From Pseudodesulfovibrio thermohalotolerans (GTDB taxonomy: Bacteria; Desulfobacterota; Desulfovibrionia; Desulfovibrionales; Desulfovibrionaceae): 64,000 nucleotides of DNA. Location of the stretch: assembly GCF_021353295.2 (NCBI RefSeq), contig NZ_CP120635.1:2373501-2437500 (forward strand), read 5' to 3'. This document shows positions 16,870-25,056 of this stretch, one piece after another (the first letter of the stretch is position 1; every line of letters begins with the position of its first letter). The notes under the pieces were generated by a model. The model did not search any database and was not told the origin of the DNA. It worked only from the letters and a program-made list of their open reading frames with translations. The position numbers and the translations under genes are program-made.

Positions 16870-17574
16870 CTAGGCGCTTTGCCCTCCAGGCACGGGGACC
16901 TTTACAAGCCGCACGCCGCCCTCGATCGGCTCTCCCTTGAGAACGAAATCGAAGCGGTCGAGGTCCATGCAAAGATCGAAATCCTCTTCCGGGCAGTCCT
17001 CTCTGTCGTCATCGAAGAACTTCGCGGCAGTATCCACGTCTCGGAGGAATTTCTTCAACGTCTTGAAGCTGTTGGGATATTCCTCAATTTCGTTCTTGAT
17101 GTACATGGCGCACATCATGTCCTCTTGGGCGCGCATGGTCCCGCCGGTGCCCATGGCCACCAGAGTGACGACCTCGGGCTGCTTGGCGCGAACGTAGTCC
17201 ACCACGGCCTTGGCGTTGACAAAGGAGCCCATGAGAATCTCGTCCGCCTCGGTGCAGACCATGAGCCCCCGGGTGCCCGCGTTGGTCACATGCAGCAGGG
17301 TCTTGCCCCGAATGTCCGCTTTCTCGATGAGCGCGGGAGAGTTGAGGTAGTCGAACTCGCTGGTCGGAACGTCCACCAGCTCGCCGATGACCTTGCCGCC
17401 GCGCTCGGCGGCCATGGCCCGCGCCCTGTCCAGGCTGTCGGTGACAATGTATTCGGCCGCCCCGCCGGCGACCAGGAAGCAGCCCAGGGTGGTGGAACGA
17501 AAGACGTCCACGATTATGACCAGCCCCTTGGCGCGCTGCGCGCCGGACAAACATTCAACAACATTCACGATCAT
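16870..17574 (-). CDS. ComB family protein (2-phosphosulfolactate phosphatase-like)
   Basis: 234 residues from the ATG at 17574, preceded by AGGA at seven bases. ComB-family features: VIIVDVFRSTTLGCFLVAGG near the N-terminus, GGKVIGELVDVPTSEFDYLN, and the loop HVTNAGTRGLM. In archaeal coenzyme M synthesis ComB dephosphorylates 2-phosphosulfolactate; bacterial homologues often lack the rest of that pathway, and no other ComA, ComC or ComDE gene is seen here. The C-terminus is acidic. Possible joint regulation with the downstream GGDEF protein is inferred from a 10-base gap. Confidence 0.75.
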   Translation of the reverse strand: MIVNVVECLSGAQRAKGLVIIVDVFRSTTLGCFLVAGGAAEYIVTDSLDRARAMAAERGGKVIGELVDVPTSEFDYLNSPALIEKADIRGKTLLHVTNAGTRGLMVCTEADEILMGSFVNAKAVVDYVRAKQPEVVTLVAMGTGGTMRAQEDMMCAMYIKNEIEEYPNSFKTLKKFLRDVDTAAKFFDDDREDCPEEDFDLCMDLDRFDFVLKGEPIEGGVRLVKVPVPGGQSA

Positions 17575-17760
17575 CGAACAATCCTGTCTAATTTTCGCCG
17601 GACCGCCACGCTCCGAAAAAACCTCATCAACCAGTTGAATCAAAAGCGGAACATGGAAATCCGAAATTTATTTACCATTTCTCTTAAACCTTCCGCCCCC
17701 GAACAGTAAAGGGCTTTCCTCCCGGTTGACGGACCGCCGAATATCATGCAAACGGGCGGC

Positions 17761-18711
17761 ATGATGAAAAATCGCGTACTCGTCACCGGCGGCTCGGGGT
17801 TTCTCGGCTCGCACCTGTGCGAACGGCTCCTGGACATGGGCCGCGAGGTTATCTGCGTGGACAATTTCTTTACGGGAAGCAAAAGCAATATCCTGCATCT
17901 GCTGGACAATCCCTATTTCGAGATTGTCCGGCACGACGTGACCTTCCCGCTGTACGTCGAGGTGGATGAAATCTACAATCTGGCCTGTCCGGCCTCGCCC
18001 ATTCATTACCAGCACGACCCGGTGCAAACCACCAAAACCTCGGTCCACGGGGCCATAAACATGCTCGGACTGGCCAAGCGGCTCAAGGCCAAGATCTTCC
18101 AGGCCTCCACCTCCGAAGTCTACGGCGACCCCGAAGTCCATCCACAGGCCGAAAGCTACTGGGGAAACGTCAACCCCATCGGCCTGCGCTCCTGCTACGA
18201 CGAAGGCAAACGGTGTGCGGAGACCCTGTTCTTCGACTACCACCGCCAGCACGCCCTGCGCATCAAGGTTTGCCGCATTTTCAACACCTATGGCCCGCAC
18301 ATGGCCATGGACGACGGACGGGTGGTCTCCAACTTCGTCATCCAGGCACTCAAGGGCAAGGATATCACGGTTTACGGCGACGGAGAGCAAACCCGCAGCT
18401 TCTGCTACGTCACCGACATGGTGGACGGCATGATCCGGTTCATGGAGAACACGGCCGACGAATTCATCGGCCCCATGAACCTGGGCAATCCCAACGAATT
18501 CACCATCCGCGAATTGGCGGAAGCGGTCATTGACCTGACCGGCTCCAAATCGAGGATCGTACACAAGGCTCTGCCCTCCGACGACCCCATGCAGCGCAGG
18601 CCGGACATAACCCTGGCCCGGGATACGCTGGGCTGGAAGCCGACCGTGGACCTGAGGACCGGGCTTTCCCGGACCATCAAATACTTCGAGGACAGGCTCA
18701 ATTCCCTCTAA
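17761..18711 (+). CDS. UDP-glucuronate decarboxylase-type SDR epimerase
   Basis: 316 residues from the ATG at 17761; ATGs at 17746 and 17764 are equally in frame and the ribosome site is weak, so the start is uncertain by five residues. Extended short-chain dehydrogenase: NAD loop [13 protein letters not shown], catalytic Y-x3-K in [11 protein letters not shown], and the UXS signature [15 protein letters not shown]. The length and motifs match UDP-xylose synthase (UDP-glucuronate to UDP-xylose). It feeds sugar nucleotide to envelope polysaccharide, in line with the glycosyltransferase genes that follow. Confidence 0.88.
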   Translation: MMKNRVLVTGGSGFLGSHLCERLLDMGREVICVDNFFTGSKSNILHLLDNPYFEIVRHDVTFPLYVEVDEIYNLACPASPIHYQHDPVQTTKTSVHGAINMLGLAKRLKAKIFQASTSEVYGDPEVHPQAESYWGNVNPIGLRSCYDEGKRCAETLFFDYHRQHALRIKVCRIFNTYGPHMAMDDGRVVSNFVIQALKGKDITVYGDGEQTRSFCYVTDMVDGMIRFMENTADEFIGPMNLGNPNEFTIRELAEAVIDLTGSKSRIVHKALPSDDPMQRRPDITLARDTLGWKPTVDLRTGLSRTIKYFEDRLNSL

Positions 18712-18863
18712 TCCCGGATTGCAAAGGCATACGATGAAGGCCGCTTCGCGGCTGTTCCGAATGATTTCGATTCCGGCGGGCAAGGACTCGCGCCCCTGCG
18801 TCCCGTTTCCGCGCCTGCGGCGCAAGGCTGTTCAGCGGGACGCAAAATAGCTGTAATTTGGCA

Positions 18864-18919
18864 GGCTCAACGCAAAACGGCCGGGGGATGTCCTTCCCCC
18901 GGCCGTTTTGCGTTGAGCC
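18864..18919. terminator. Long perfect hairpin between convergent genes
   Basis: A perfect 25-bp inverted repeat (18864-18888 and 18895-18919) with a six-base loop, TGTCCT. Each arm carries AAAACGGCCGGGGGA or its complement, so an A/T tract lies inside the stem rather than after it. It sits between uxs (plus) and the GT4 gene (minus), seven bases from the GT4 stop codon. It most likely acts as a bidirectional terminator. Confidence 0.7.
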
Positions 18920-18926
18920 GAACCGG

Positions 18927-20060
18927 CTATTTTTCGGCGAGCTTCGCCTCTATCATCCTCACGTAGGGTTCCAGGCCCGAGGACAGGTCCTCCGGCCAAT
19001 GGAAGGGGCCGGGCTTCGGCTCTTCAGCCACGCGGGCTACCACGTCCGCCATGGCCCGCTCATCGGCCGGATCGGGAAAGACCCATCGTTTCGGAAGGAA
19101 GTACGCGCTGCCGTTCATCGCGCTCGACACGGACCGGCAGCCGCAAGCCAGGGCTTCGAGTACGGCGTTCGAACAGGCGTCGTAGAAGGACGCCAGGATG
19201 AACACGTCGGCCGCGCGGTAAAAAGCGGGCATGTCGTCCACCTTGCCCAAAAACCGCACCCTGTCGGCCACCCCGAGCTCCCGGGCCTCCCGCTCATACT
19301 TGCCGGGGTTGCGCCCGCCTGCCACGTGCAAGACGAAATTCTCGGGCAACAGGGCCAGCATCCCCACGAGATGCCGCACCCCCTTGAGGGCGAAATTGGT
19401 CGCCGCCGTGGCCACGACCACCTGATCCTCGCGAATGCCCGCCGTGGCCCGAAGCCGCAGTCTCTCCTGTTCGCCGACGGGCGAAAACCGCGCCAGGTCA
19501 GGACGGTTGTAGATCACGTCGATTTCTTCCCTGCGCAGAAAAGGATGGGCCTCGATCAACCAGTCGCGGACCAAATGGGAAACGCAGACGATGCGCGGAG
19601 TCCGCTTCATGCGAAGGCGGTCGATGACGAAGACGGCCCAGTTGCCGGGGGAGAGCCTCCGGCGAAACATCTTGAAGGAGCGGGCGAATCCCTCGGGCCA
19701 CGCCCGCCTGGAGAGTTCCCAGAACTTGGAAATCGGACCGCCGCCGATGCGCAGGATATCCTGGTTCAGGGTCTTGCCCATGCCGAAAACCAGGTCGTAC
19801 CCGCCGCGCCGACACGCCCTGTCCGCCGCAAAGGCGAACCACAGGACCTTGACCAGCCTGAAAGCCCCGAACCTGCCCAGCACCACGGGATTCACCTCGT
19901 CCGGCGGCTCGGTCTCGCAACGGGCGCAAATGAAATCCACCTCATGACCACGCGCGGTCAAAGCCTCGCTCAAACGCCAGGCAAAGGACTCGGCCCCGCC
20001 GTACCGGCTCAGCCGGGGCATGGTCACCGCCAGCCGACCTTGTTTCACAGCTTTATCCAT
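18927..20060 (-). CDS. Glycosyltransferase family 4 protein
   Basis: 377 residues from the ATG at 20060 (MDKAVKQGRLAVTMPRLSRY). GT-B fold: N-terminal RLSRYGGAESFAWRLSEAL, C-terminal donor domain with ASFYDACSNAVLEALACGC, including the E-x7-E-like motif of GT4 retaining enzymes. Closest in look to lipopolysaccharide core glucosyltransferases of the WaaG type, acting at the cytoplasmic face of the inner membrane. Donor sugar cannot be read from sequence. It stands alone on the minus strand. Confidence 0.82.
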   Translation of the reverse strand: MDKAVKQGRLAVTMPRLSRYGGAESFAWRLSEALTARGHEVDFICARCETEPPDEVNPVVLGRFGAFRLVKVLWFAFAADRACRRGGYDLVFGMGKTLNQDILRIGGGPISKFWELSRRAWPEGFARSFKMFRRRLSPGNWAVFVIDRLRMKRTPRIVCVSHLVRDWLIEAHPFLRREEIDVIYNRPDLARFSPVGEQERLRLRATAGIREDQVVVATAATNFALKGVRHLVGMLALLPENFVLHVAGGRNPGKYEREARELGVADRVRFLGKVDDMPAFYRAADVFILASFYDACSNAVLEALACGCRSVSSAMNGSAYFLPKRWVFPDPADERAMADVVARVAEEPKPGPFHWPEDLSSGLEPYVRMIEAKLAEK

Positions 20061-20156
20061 GCATCCGACTCTCAGTCGTTTCTCCGTGTTCGGCAACCCA
20101 AAGGTTGCCCGCCGGGCCAAAGACGGCTATGCATTCCAAAATTTGAGAGGAACACC

Positions 20157-20753
20157 ATGTTTTTCGCCACCCCCGCCTGGGACCTGCAACTTTTTCTGCT
20201 CATCAACCAGCACTGGAATTCCGGTCTGCTGGATTTCATAATGCCGCTCTTTTCGTCCATGGCAGTGCTCATGGTCCTTCTCGCCGCCGCCCTGATCGCG
20301 GCCGTAATCAAGGGCGGGAAAAAACAGCTTATACTCTTCATTGTCCTGCTGGCGGGCATGGGGGTCTCCGATTTCACCACCAAGCTGGCCAAAGACCAGA
20401 TTTTCCGGCTCCGTCCACTCAACGTCGTGGCCGGAACCCGCTTCGTGGAAGACGGCAGATGGCAAGCGCGGCCGGACAATTTCGTCCGCACCAAGGAACG
20501 CGGCACGTCCTATCCGTCGGCCCACTGCGCCAACACCATGACCCTCGCCATCCTCGCCCTGCTCCTGTGGCCGAGCCTCAAGGGATGGCCGCTTCTCGTG
20601 TCGCTCCTGTCAGGCTATTCCCGCATCTATCTGGGCAAGCATTTTCCCACGGACGTCCTGGCCGGATGGCTATGGGGCGTGGTCATCGCCGGAGCGGTCT
20701 GGCTCCTATGGAAGGAACTTTCGCGCCGATACCCGGCTCTGCGCCCGGACTAA
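20157..20753 (+). CDS. PAP2 family membrane phosphatase
   Basis: 198 residues from the ATG at 20157 with GAGAGGA at good spacing. The three phosphatase motifs are complete: K-x6-RP (KDQIFRLRP), PSAH, and SR-x5-H-x3-D (SRIYLGKHFPTD). About six membrane helices. Such enzymes dephosphorylate undecaprenyl-pyrophosphate or lipid A; the substrate is not determined here. The stop overlaps the convergent TVP38-type gene by four bases. Confidence 0.88.
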   Translation: MFFATPAWDLQLFLLINQHWNSGLLDFIMPLFSSMAVLMVLLAAALIAAVIKGGKKQLILFIVLLAGMGVSDFTTKLAKDQIFRLRPLNVVAGTRFVEDGRWQARPDNFVRTKERGTSYPSAHCANTMTLAILALLLWPSLKGWPLLVSLLSGYSRIYLGKHFPTDVLAGWLWGVVIAGAVWLLWKELSRRYPALRPD

Positions 20754-21463
20754 TCCTCCATATCCTCCGGGACGCCCGCCTGCCGACGATAACGCCGGTA
20801 GACGCGAATGCCCAGCCACCCGGAAACCACAAAAAGCACGATACTCATGCCCACGGACAAAGCCACGCCCGTGGCGGATTCCCGGTTCATGCCCGCGCCG
20901 AAAAGAGCGAAGATGAAATTCTGCGGGATATAGCCCAGCGTCGAGCCGAGCACGAACGGCATGAGCGGGATGGAACTGACCCCGGCGGCCAAATTGGTAA
21001 TCAGATTGGAGCCCAGGGGAAACAGCCGGATGGCCAGGGCCGTGTTGAACGGTTCATGCTGGAGAAAACGGTTGATCTTGTGTACGCGCGGACCGAGCTT
21101 CCGCTCCACCAGATCCCGCCCGCCCATGCGGGCGTAGAGGGCGGCCGCGGCGCAACCCAGACCCGCGCCCAGGGTGGACAGCAACGTGCCCCCAATGGCT
21201 CCGAAGGCGAATCCGCCAAGGAAACCGACAAGCTGGCGGGGAAGCCCAACTGCCGTAAAGGCAGTGCCCACGGCCAGAAAGATGACAACCGACAGCGGAC
21301 CGCTCCCGAGCACGTGGTCATTGAACCACTTGGTGTCGGAAAGCATGTCGCCCAAACCCACGGCCCTGGAGATGTACACGGCACCGCCAAGAGCGGCGAG
21401 CATAATGAGCCCTTTGGCCAGGGATTTGTAATTCAGGTTGGATTCTCGTTTATCCGAGGTCAT
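20750..21463 (-). CDS. TVP38/TMEM64 family membrane protein
   Basis: 237 residues with about six hydrophobic segments. The central motif GFAFGAIGGTLLSTLGAGLG plus AIRLFPLGSNLITNLAAGVS fits the SNARE-associated (DedA-like, VTT) domain. Members act as lipid or small-molecule transporters in the inner membrane. The last of a three-gene minus-strand set with a family 2 glycosyltransferase and a LAB_N protein, with starts and stops overlapping, so it may take part in lipid-linked sugar handling. Confidence 0.82.
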   Translation of the reverse strand: MTSDKRESNLNYKSLAKGLIMLAALGGAVYISRAVGLGDMLSDTKWFNDHVLGSGPLSVVIFLAVGTAFTAVGLPRQLVGFLGGFAFGAIGGTLLSTLGAGLGCAAAALYARMGGRDLVERKLGPRVHKINRFLQHEPFNTALAIRLFPLGSNLITNLAAGVSSIPLMPFVLGSTLGYIPQNFIFALFGAGMNRESATGVALSVGMSIVLFVVSGWLGIRVYRRYRRQAGVPEDMED

Positions 21464-21710
21464 TTCGCTCCCGCTGTATGCGGTAGTAGAGAATCAGCAG
21501 ACAGACCTGGCCCAGGAAGAACAGCGGATCGCGCTGGAACCACCCATAAGCCAGACCGGCCAAACCGGAGACCGCCAGGGCCGCCCGCGCCGGACGCGAC
21601 AGGGAATATACCTTTTTGCCGCGCATTCGTAAAACCAAGATTCGTACGAAAAAAAGTCCCTGGACGACCGTAGCCAGGAACAGCAGCCACCAGTATTCGG
21701 GCAGGCTCAT
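21450..21710 (-). CDS. LAB_N (lipid A biosynthesis N-terminal-like) membrane protein
   Basis: 86 residues from the ATG at 21710. Three hydrophobic segments; the pattern WWLLFLATVVQGLFFVRIL, then GLAYGWFQRDPLFFLGQ, is that of the short LAB_N family that sits next to a GT2 gene in many Gram-negative genomes. It probably partners the adjacent dolichyl-phosphate-mannose-synthase-like enzyme in glycosylating lipid A or another lipid. It overlaps the TVP38-type gene by 14 bases and lies two bases after the GT2 gene. Confidence 0.78.
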   Translation of the reverse strand: MSLPEYWWLLFLATVVQGLFFVRILVLRMRGKKVYSLSRPARAALAVSGLAGLAYGWFQRDPLFFLGQVCLLILYYRIQRERNDLG

Positions 21711-21712
21711 GC

Positions 21713-22435
21713 CTATTTTTTCTCTTTGACGGTATAGCCGATGTGCCGCTTGATAAGCCACTTGACGCCGATGAGATCGTAGATACCGGCCATGGCCCGA
21801 TCCAGGGTGCCGTACTTGGACACGCCCGCCCCGCGCTCCCGGTGGTTGACCTTGACCTCACGGATACGCGCGCCTTCCATCTTCATCAGGATAGGGAAAT
21901 AGCGGTGCATGTTCTTGAACCGGGGGAGTCTGCGCAGCAGGTCCGTGCGCATGACCTTGAGGGAGCAGCCGGTATCGTGCACACCGTCGTCCACGATGGA
22001 ATCGCGAATCTTGTTGGCGATCCTGGACGAGATACGCTTGATGAAGGTGTCCCTGCGCTTGGCGCGCCAGCCGATGACCATCTCGCAGTCACGGCCGAAT
22101 GCGGCAAGCATGTCCGGGATGTCGGCGGGATCATTTTGCAAATCCGCATCCATGGTGACCACGATATCAGACTCGACCGCGTCGAACCCGGCGCAAAAGG
22201 CCGCGGACTGACCACGGTTCTCGGCAAAGGCGACATAGCGCACTTCGGGATGCCTCTCGGCCAGATCCCGGATAATGGAAAGGCTCCGGTCCGTGCTGCA
22301 GTCGTCCACAAACACGGCCTCCCAGGGGCGGCCCGTAGATTCGGCCGCAGCCCTGATCTCGGCGAACAGGGTCTGCAGGTTGTCCTGCTCGTTGAAAACG
22401 GGCAGAACCACGGAAAATTTTTCTGCGTTGCTCAT
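21713..22435 (-). CDS. Family 2 glycosyltransferase (DPM1/ArnC-like)
   Basis: 240 residues, GT-A fold. N-terminal SVVLPVFNEQDNL, the D-x-D motif in VTMDADLQNDPADIP, and VHDTGCSLKVM are typical of polyprenyl-phosphate sugar transferases. It lacks C-terminal membrane helices, so it is likely a peripheral enzyme or works with the LAB_N protein two bases downstream. The product would be a polyprenyl-phosphate-linked sugar for envelope modification. First gene of a three-gene set. Confidence 0.85.
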   Translation of the reverse strand: MSNAEKFSVVLPVFNEQDNLQTLFAEIRAAAESTGRPWEAVFVDDCSTDRSLSIIRDLAERHPEVRYVAFAENRGQSAAFCAGFDAVESDIVVTMDADLQNDPADIPDMLAAFGRDCEMVIGWRAKRRDTFIKRISSRIANKIRDSIVDDGVHDTGCSLKVMRTDLLRRLPRFKNMHRYFPILMKMEGARIREVKVNHRERGAGVSKYGTLDRAMAGIYDLIGVKWLIKRHIGYTVKEKK

Positions 22436-22552
22436 AGGGGTGATTCTCTACGGAATTCGGCAGCGGTTGTAAACTTCTAGCTTGCCCTTCCCCGGCCGGA
22501 CAGCGGCCGCCCCGGTTCCAAAAACTTTTTTGGAATTTTCTAGATTTTGTTG

Positions 22553-22581
22553 TTGACAATTTTCCGCGCCCAACCTAGAAA
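22553..22581 (+). promoter_or_regulatory. Promoter of first initiator tRNA gene
   Basis: Perfect -35 TTGACA (22553-22558), 17-base spacer, -10 TAGAAA (22576-22581). The tRNA begins 16 bases past the -10 box. Confidence 0.85.
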
Positions 22582-22596
22582 CTCCTTCTCACGTGA

Positions 22597-22673
<77 letters not shown>

Positions 22674-22681
22674 AGGAAATC

Positions 22682-22720
22682 AAGCGGTTGCATCAGATTC
22701 GATGCAACCGCTTTTTCTTT
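22682..22720 (+). terminator. Terminator of first initiator tRNA gene
   Basis: Perfect 13-bp stem (AAGCGGTTGCATC / GATGCAACCGCTT) with loop AGATTC followed by TTTCTTT. Confidence 0.88.
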
Positions 22721-22839
22721 GCCCTCTCTTTTGCCCGGTGGTGGAAATCATTTTTGTTAACGGCGGGAAAAACGACCTGCACCAATGGCCGCCATCCCCC
22801 TGCCATCGCCCGCCGTACCCGGCGGATTCGGAGTTCGAC

Positions 22840-23667
22840 GTGGAAAGTACGAAAGCGTTTGAAGAGAAGCTTGGTCGCATTTTTGAGGCGACGGGCGTTA
22901 AGAAAGATACTGAGCTGGCGAAGGTTCTTGGCATCAAGGCTCCGTCCGTTGCCGGAGCAAGAAAAAGAGAACAAATTCCATCCGGTTGGATAGAAAAGGT
23001 CGCAAGCGAATTCGATGTAAGTGCTGATTGGCTTTTTTTCGGAGTCGGCCAAATGAGACGGGATGGAGGAATCCCTGCTGTCAAAGAGATCTGGACGAAC
23101 TCACTTGCAGCTAAGTACCTGATCGACAATGCCCACAAGCTTTCTGTGGTGATTGAGATTCAATTCATGAACGAAGTCATTGACAATGGGATCAATCACT
23201 TATTGAAATTCAAAAATGGAGCCGTGCAGCTTGTTCGTTCGGAGCTGAGTTTGGACAAAGAGCCTAGGCAGCATGAAATTGAATTGATTCGTAAGAGCTT
23301 TCAAGAAGTTAATGTTCAGACGATTAGCTCTCGGATGACTATCTCCGAGTTGGATGGTCTAGCTAGATTTAGCCCTTGGTATGGAGTGGTGAAGACATAT
23401 GAGGATATCGTTTCTGCTTCTTCGCCTTCTCCAAAATCGGACGCCCCTCCAGATGCTTCTCCCAGCTCTCAACTGCTAGCAGCTATGTTGGACGATGAGA
23501 GAAAGTTAAATAAAGAACTCTCAGCCGAGAATAGGCAGCTATTGAAAGAAAACGGCGACATTAGAGTAGAAGTCACTGAATTAAGGGTGCGACTTGATAT
23601 TGCGGAAATGAGAGCTCGTGCAGCACCAGATAAGATGTCCGACGAAGACTTCCAGGAAACCGCGTAA
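22840..23667 (+). CDS. CI-repressor-like HTH protein without peptidase domain
   Basis: 275 residues from a GTG at 22840 with GGAG six bases upstream; the frame is open further up but into the tRNA terminator. The N-terminus (about 5-65) is a helix-turn-helix of the phage CI repressor family (TELAKVLGIKAPSVAGARKR, then IPSGWIEKVASEFDVSADWL). The middle is helical and unassigned, and the C-terminal 65 residues look like a coiled coil (DDERKLNKELSAENRQLLKE). No S24 (LexA-type) autoprotease is present. Base composition is more AT-rich than the flanks. It lies on the island between the two initiator tRNAs, suggesting an acquired regulator. Confidence 0.75.
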   Translation: MESTKAFEEKLGRIFEATGVKKDTELAKVLGIKAPSVAGARKREQIPSGWIEKVASEFDVSADWLFFGVGQMRRDGGIPAVKEIWTNSLAAKYLIDNAHKLSVVIEIQFMNEVIDNGINHLLKFKNGAVQLVRSELSLDKEPRQHEIELIRKSFQEVNVQTISSRMTISELDGLARFSPWYGVVKTYEDIVSASSPSPKSDAPPDASPSSQLLAAMLDDERKLNKELSAENRQLLKENGDIRVEVTELRVRLDIAEMRARAAPDKMSDEDFQETA

Positions 23668-23783
23668 CAGGAAAGGTATTACTTTTTAGAAGGATACAAC
23701 CAGCTGAGTTGTATGAATAATCATGCCTAAAAGTATCACGTTCTCGAAATCTCAGCAATCTCAACTACAGGATAGATGAAAAA

Positions 23784-24221
23784 ATGCAAACATTGCTTGG
23801 ATTGTTAGTTTTTATAGTGTTTCTGGCCCTTATCCTTGGCTTGATCAAACCGAAGCTGGTCAAAATGGCATCACGAGGAAAAGTTGCCGTAGTCTTAGGC
23901 GCGACTCTCGTCGTATTGATCACAGCTTTAGGTGCGACAGCCCCTGACGAACCAAGCTCGTACTCGGCACCCACGAACGTAGAGCAAACAGAAAAACCGC
24001 TCGCCAAAGGCACCGGCCACGAGTGGAACAAAGCCACGGACGACAAGAGAATGACTGCGTGTGTGGATTTTGTGGCTGTGTTGCATAACAGAATCGACAA
24101 GCCATTAGCCACAGAGCTTAAGCAGTGTCTTGATGAGACGTTTGCTGGCGATGTCCAAAATGTTGGAGTGGCTGAAGCCGCTGCTATGTGTATGTCTCTT
24201 ATGGGTGAATTGCCTAAATAG
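23784..24221 (+). CDS. Small membrane protein of the inter-tRNA island
   Basis: 145 residues, unrecognised. Two hydrophobic segments (about 3-21 and 33-52) precede a soluble domain of about 90 residues with three cysteines (in MTACVDF, LKQCLDE and AAMCMSL), whose spacing suggests a small helical fold perhaps joined by a disulfide. The start is supported by AGGAT upstream at a longish distance. AT-richer than the chromosome around it. A strong hairpin terminator lies 160 bases downstream. Probably a cargo gene of the island. Confidence 0.6.
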   Translation: MQTLLGLLVFIVFLALILGLIKPKLVKMASRGKVAVVLGATLVVLITALGATAPDEPSSYSAPTNVEQTEKPLAKGTGHEWNKATDDKRMTACVDFVAVLHNRIDKPLATELKQCLDETFAGDVQNVGVAEAAAMCMSLMGELPK

Positions 24222-24657
24222 CCCAAAGCCGCTTTGCTCCGAAATCGAAGCAAACTAATTGTGTTTTTTGGAGATGAAATTTCAAAATTAGTTTTTAGCT
24301 ATTTATTGCTCCCGAATCCGAGCATACGCTAATTTCAAGCCACGGAAGTGTGGTAAAGCTAGCTTTCTCATTTTGAATGTAAAAAGAGGCCATTTTTCTG
24401 GAAAATTCTCATTTCAGAAAAACGGCCTCTTTTAGCGACCTGGTCAACCAGACCAGATAAGTCGGAATGTCACGAAAGCACCGGAATACCTAGATCGTTC
24501 CGAATGCGTACCGCGAAAGTCCCGCGTTCGTCCTACGTCCCCCAGGCACTCCCTGCCTTTCTCATATTGGCTGGCCCCCTATAGCGGAATTCATCAGTTC
24601 CCGATCTGTCGAAGCCGTTTCATCAGCCCCCCGCTCCAACATAACGTATTTTTGCTG
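24222..24657. other. Gene-free end of the inter-tRNA island
   Basis: This stretch contains an A/T-rich inverted repeat (AAACTAATT near 24252 with AATTAGTTT near 24287), the long hairpin at 24381-24434, and otherwise no reading frame or RNA that I recognise before the second tRNA promoter. Confidence 0.5.
24381..24434 (+). terminator. Long hairpin terminator at the island end
   Basis: AAAAGAGGCC pairs with GGCCTCTTTT, and inside it TTTTTCTG pairs with CAGAAAAA across an A/C mismatch. The T-run on either strand makes it potentially bidirectional. Confidence 0.7.
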
Positions 24658-24686
24658 TTGACAATTCCCGCCGACCAACTTAGATA
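24658..24686 (+). promoter_or_regulatory. Promoter of second initiator tRNA gene
   Basis: Perfect -35 TTGACA (24658-24663), 17-base spacer, -10 TAGATA (24681-24686). The surrounding 45 bases are similar but not identical to those of copy 1. Confidence 0.85.
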
Positions 24687-24701
24687 CACCTTCTCACATG
24701 A

Positions 24702-24778
<77 letters not shown>

Positions 24779-24785
24779 AGAAATC

Positions 24786-24825
24786 AAGCGGTTGCATCAA
24801 GTTCGATGCAACCGCTTTTTCTTTT
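24786..24825 (+). terminator. Terminator of second initiator tRNA gene
   Basis: Same stem as after copy 1 (AAGCGGTTGCATC / GATGCAACCGCTT) with loop AAGTTC followed by TTTCTTTT. Confidence 0.88.
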
Positions 24826-25056
24826 GCCCTCCCACTCCCAACCAAAATCCGCATTCTTCCTACCCTTCCCACTTCTTCCGAAGTCAGGCGCAATACACCC
24901 GTTGATCTCCGAATGGCGAATTGACGCTCCCTCTCTGTTCAGGCATGTATAAAAATGGGGATGCAGACTTTCCTGCCGCATCCCACAGACAGGCCCCGTC
25001 GACAGCCTCTCTCTTCAACTTCACCGCCAACAACGCGCCGAATCGAGGTTGATGCC

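Noticed and set aside
20092..20109. GGCAACC-CAAA-GGTTGCC hairpin as a terminator
   Set aside because: There is no T-run after it on either strand and it lies in a divergent promoter region; could be a protein site, but there is no further evidence.
24222..24657. tmRNA or another stable RNA in the inter-tRNA island
   Set aside because: No tRNA-like ends or tag-coding frame; only an A/T-rich inverted repeat and a terminator are seen.
22674..24701. A classical prophage or integrative element inserted in a tRNA gene
   Set aside because: No integrase is present and the whole tRNA with its promoter is duplicated, not just the 3' end; a remnant is possible but not shown.
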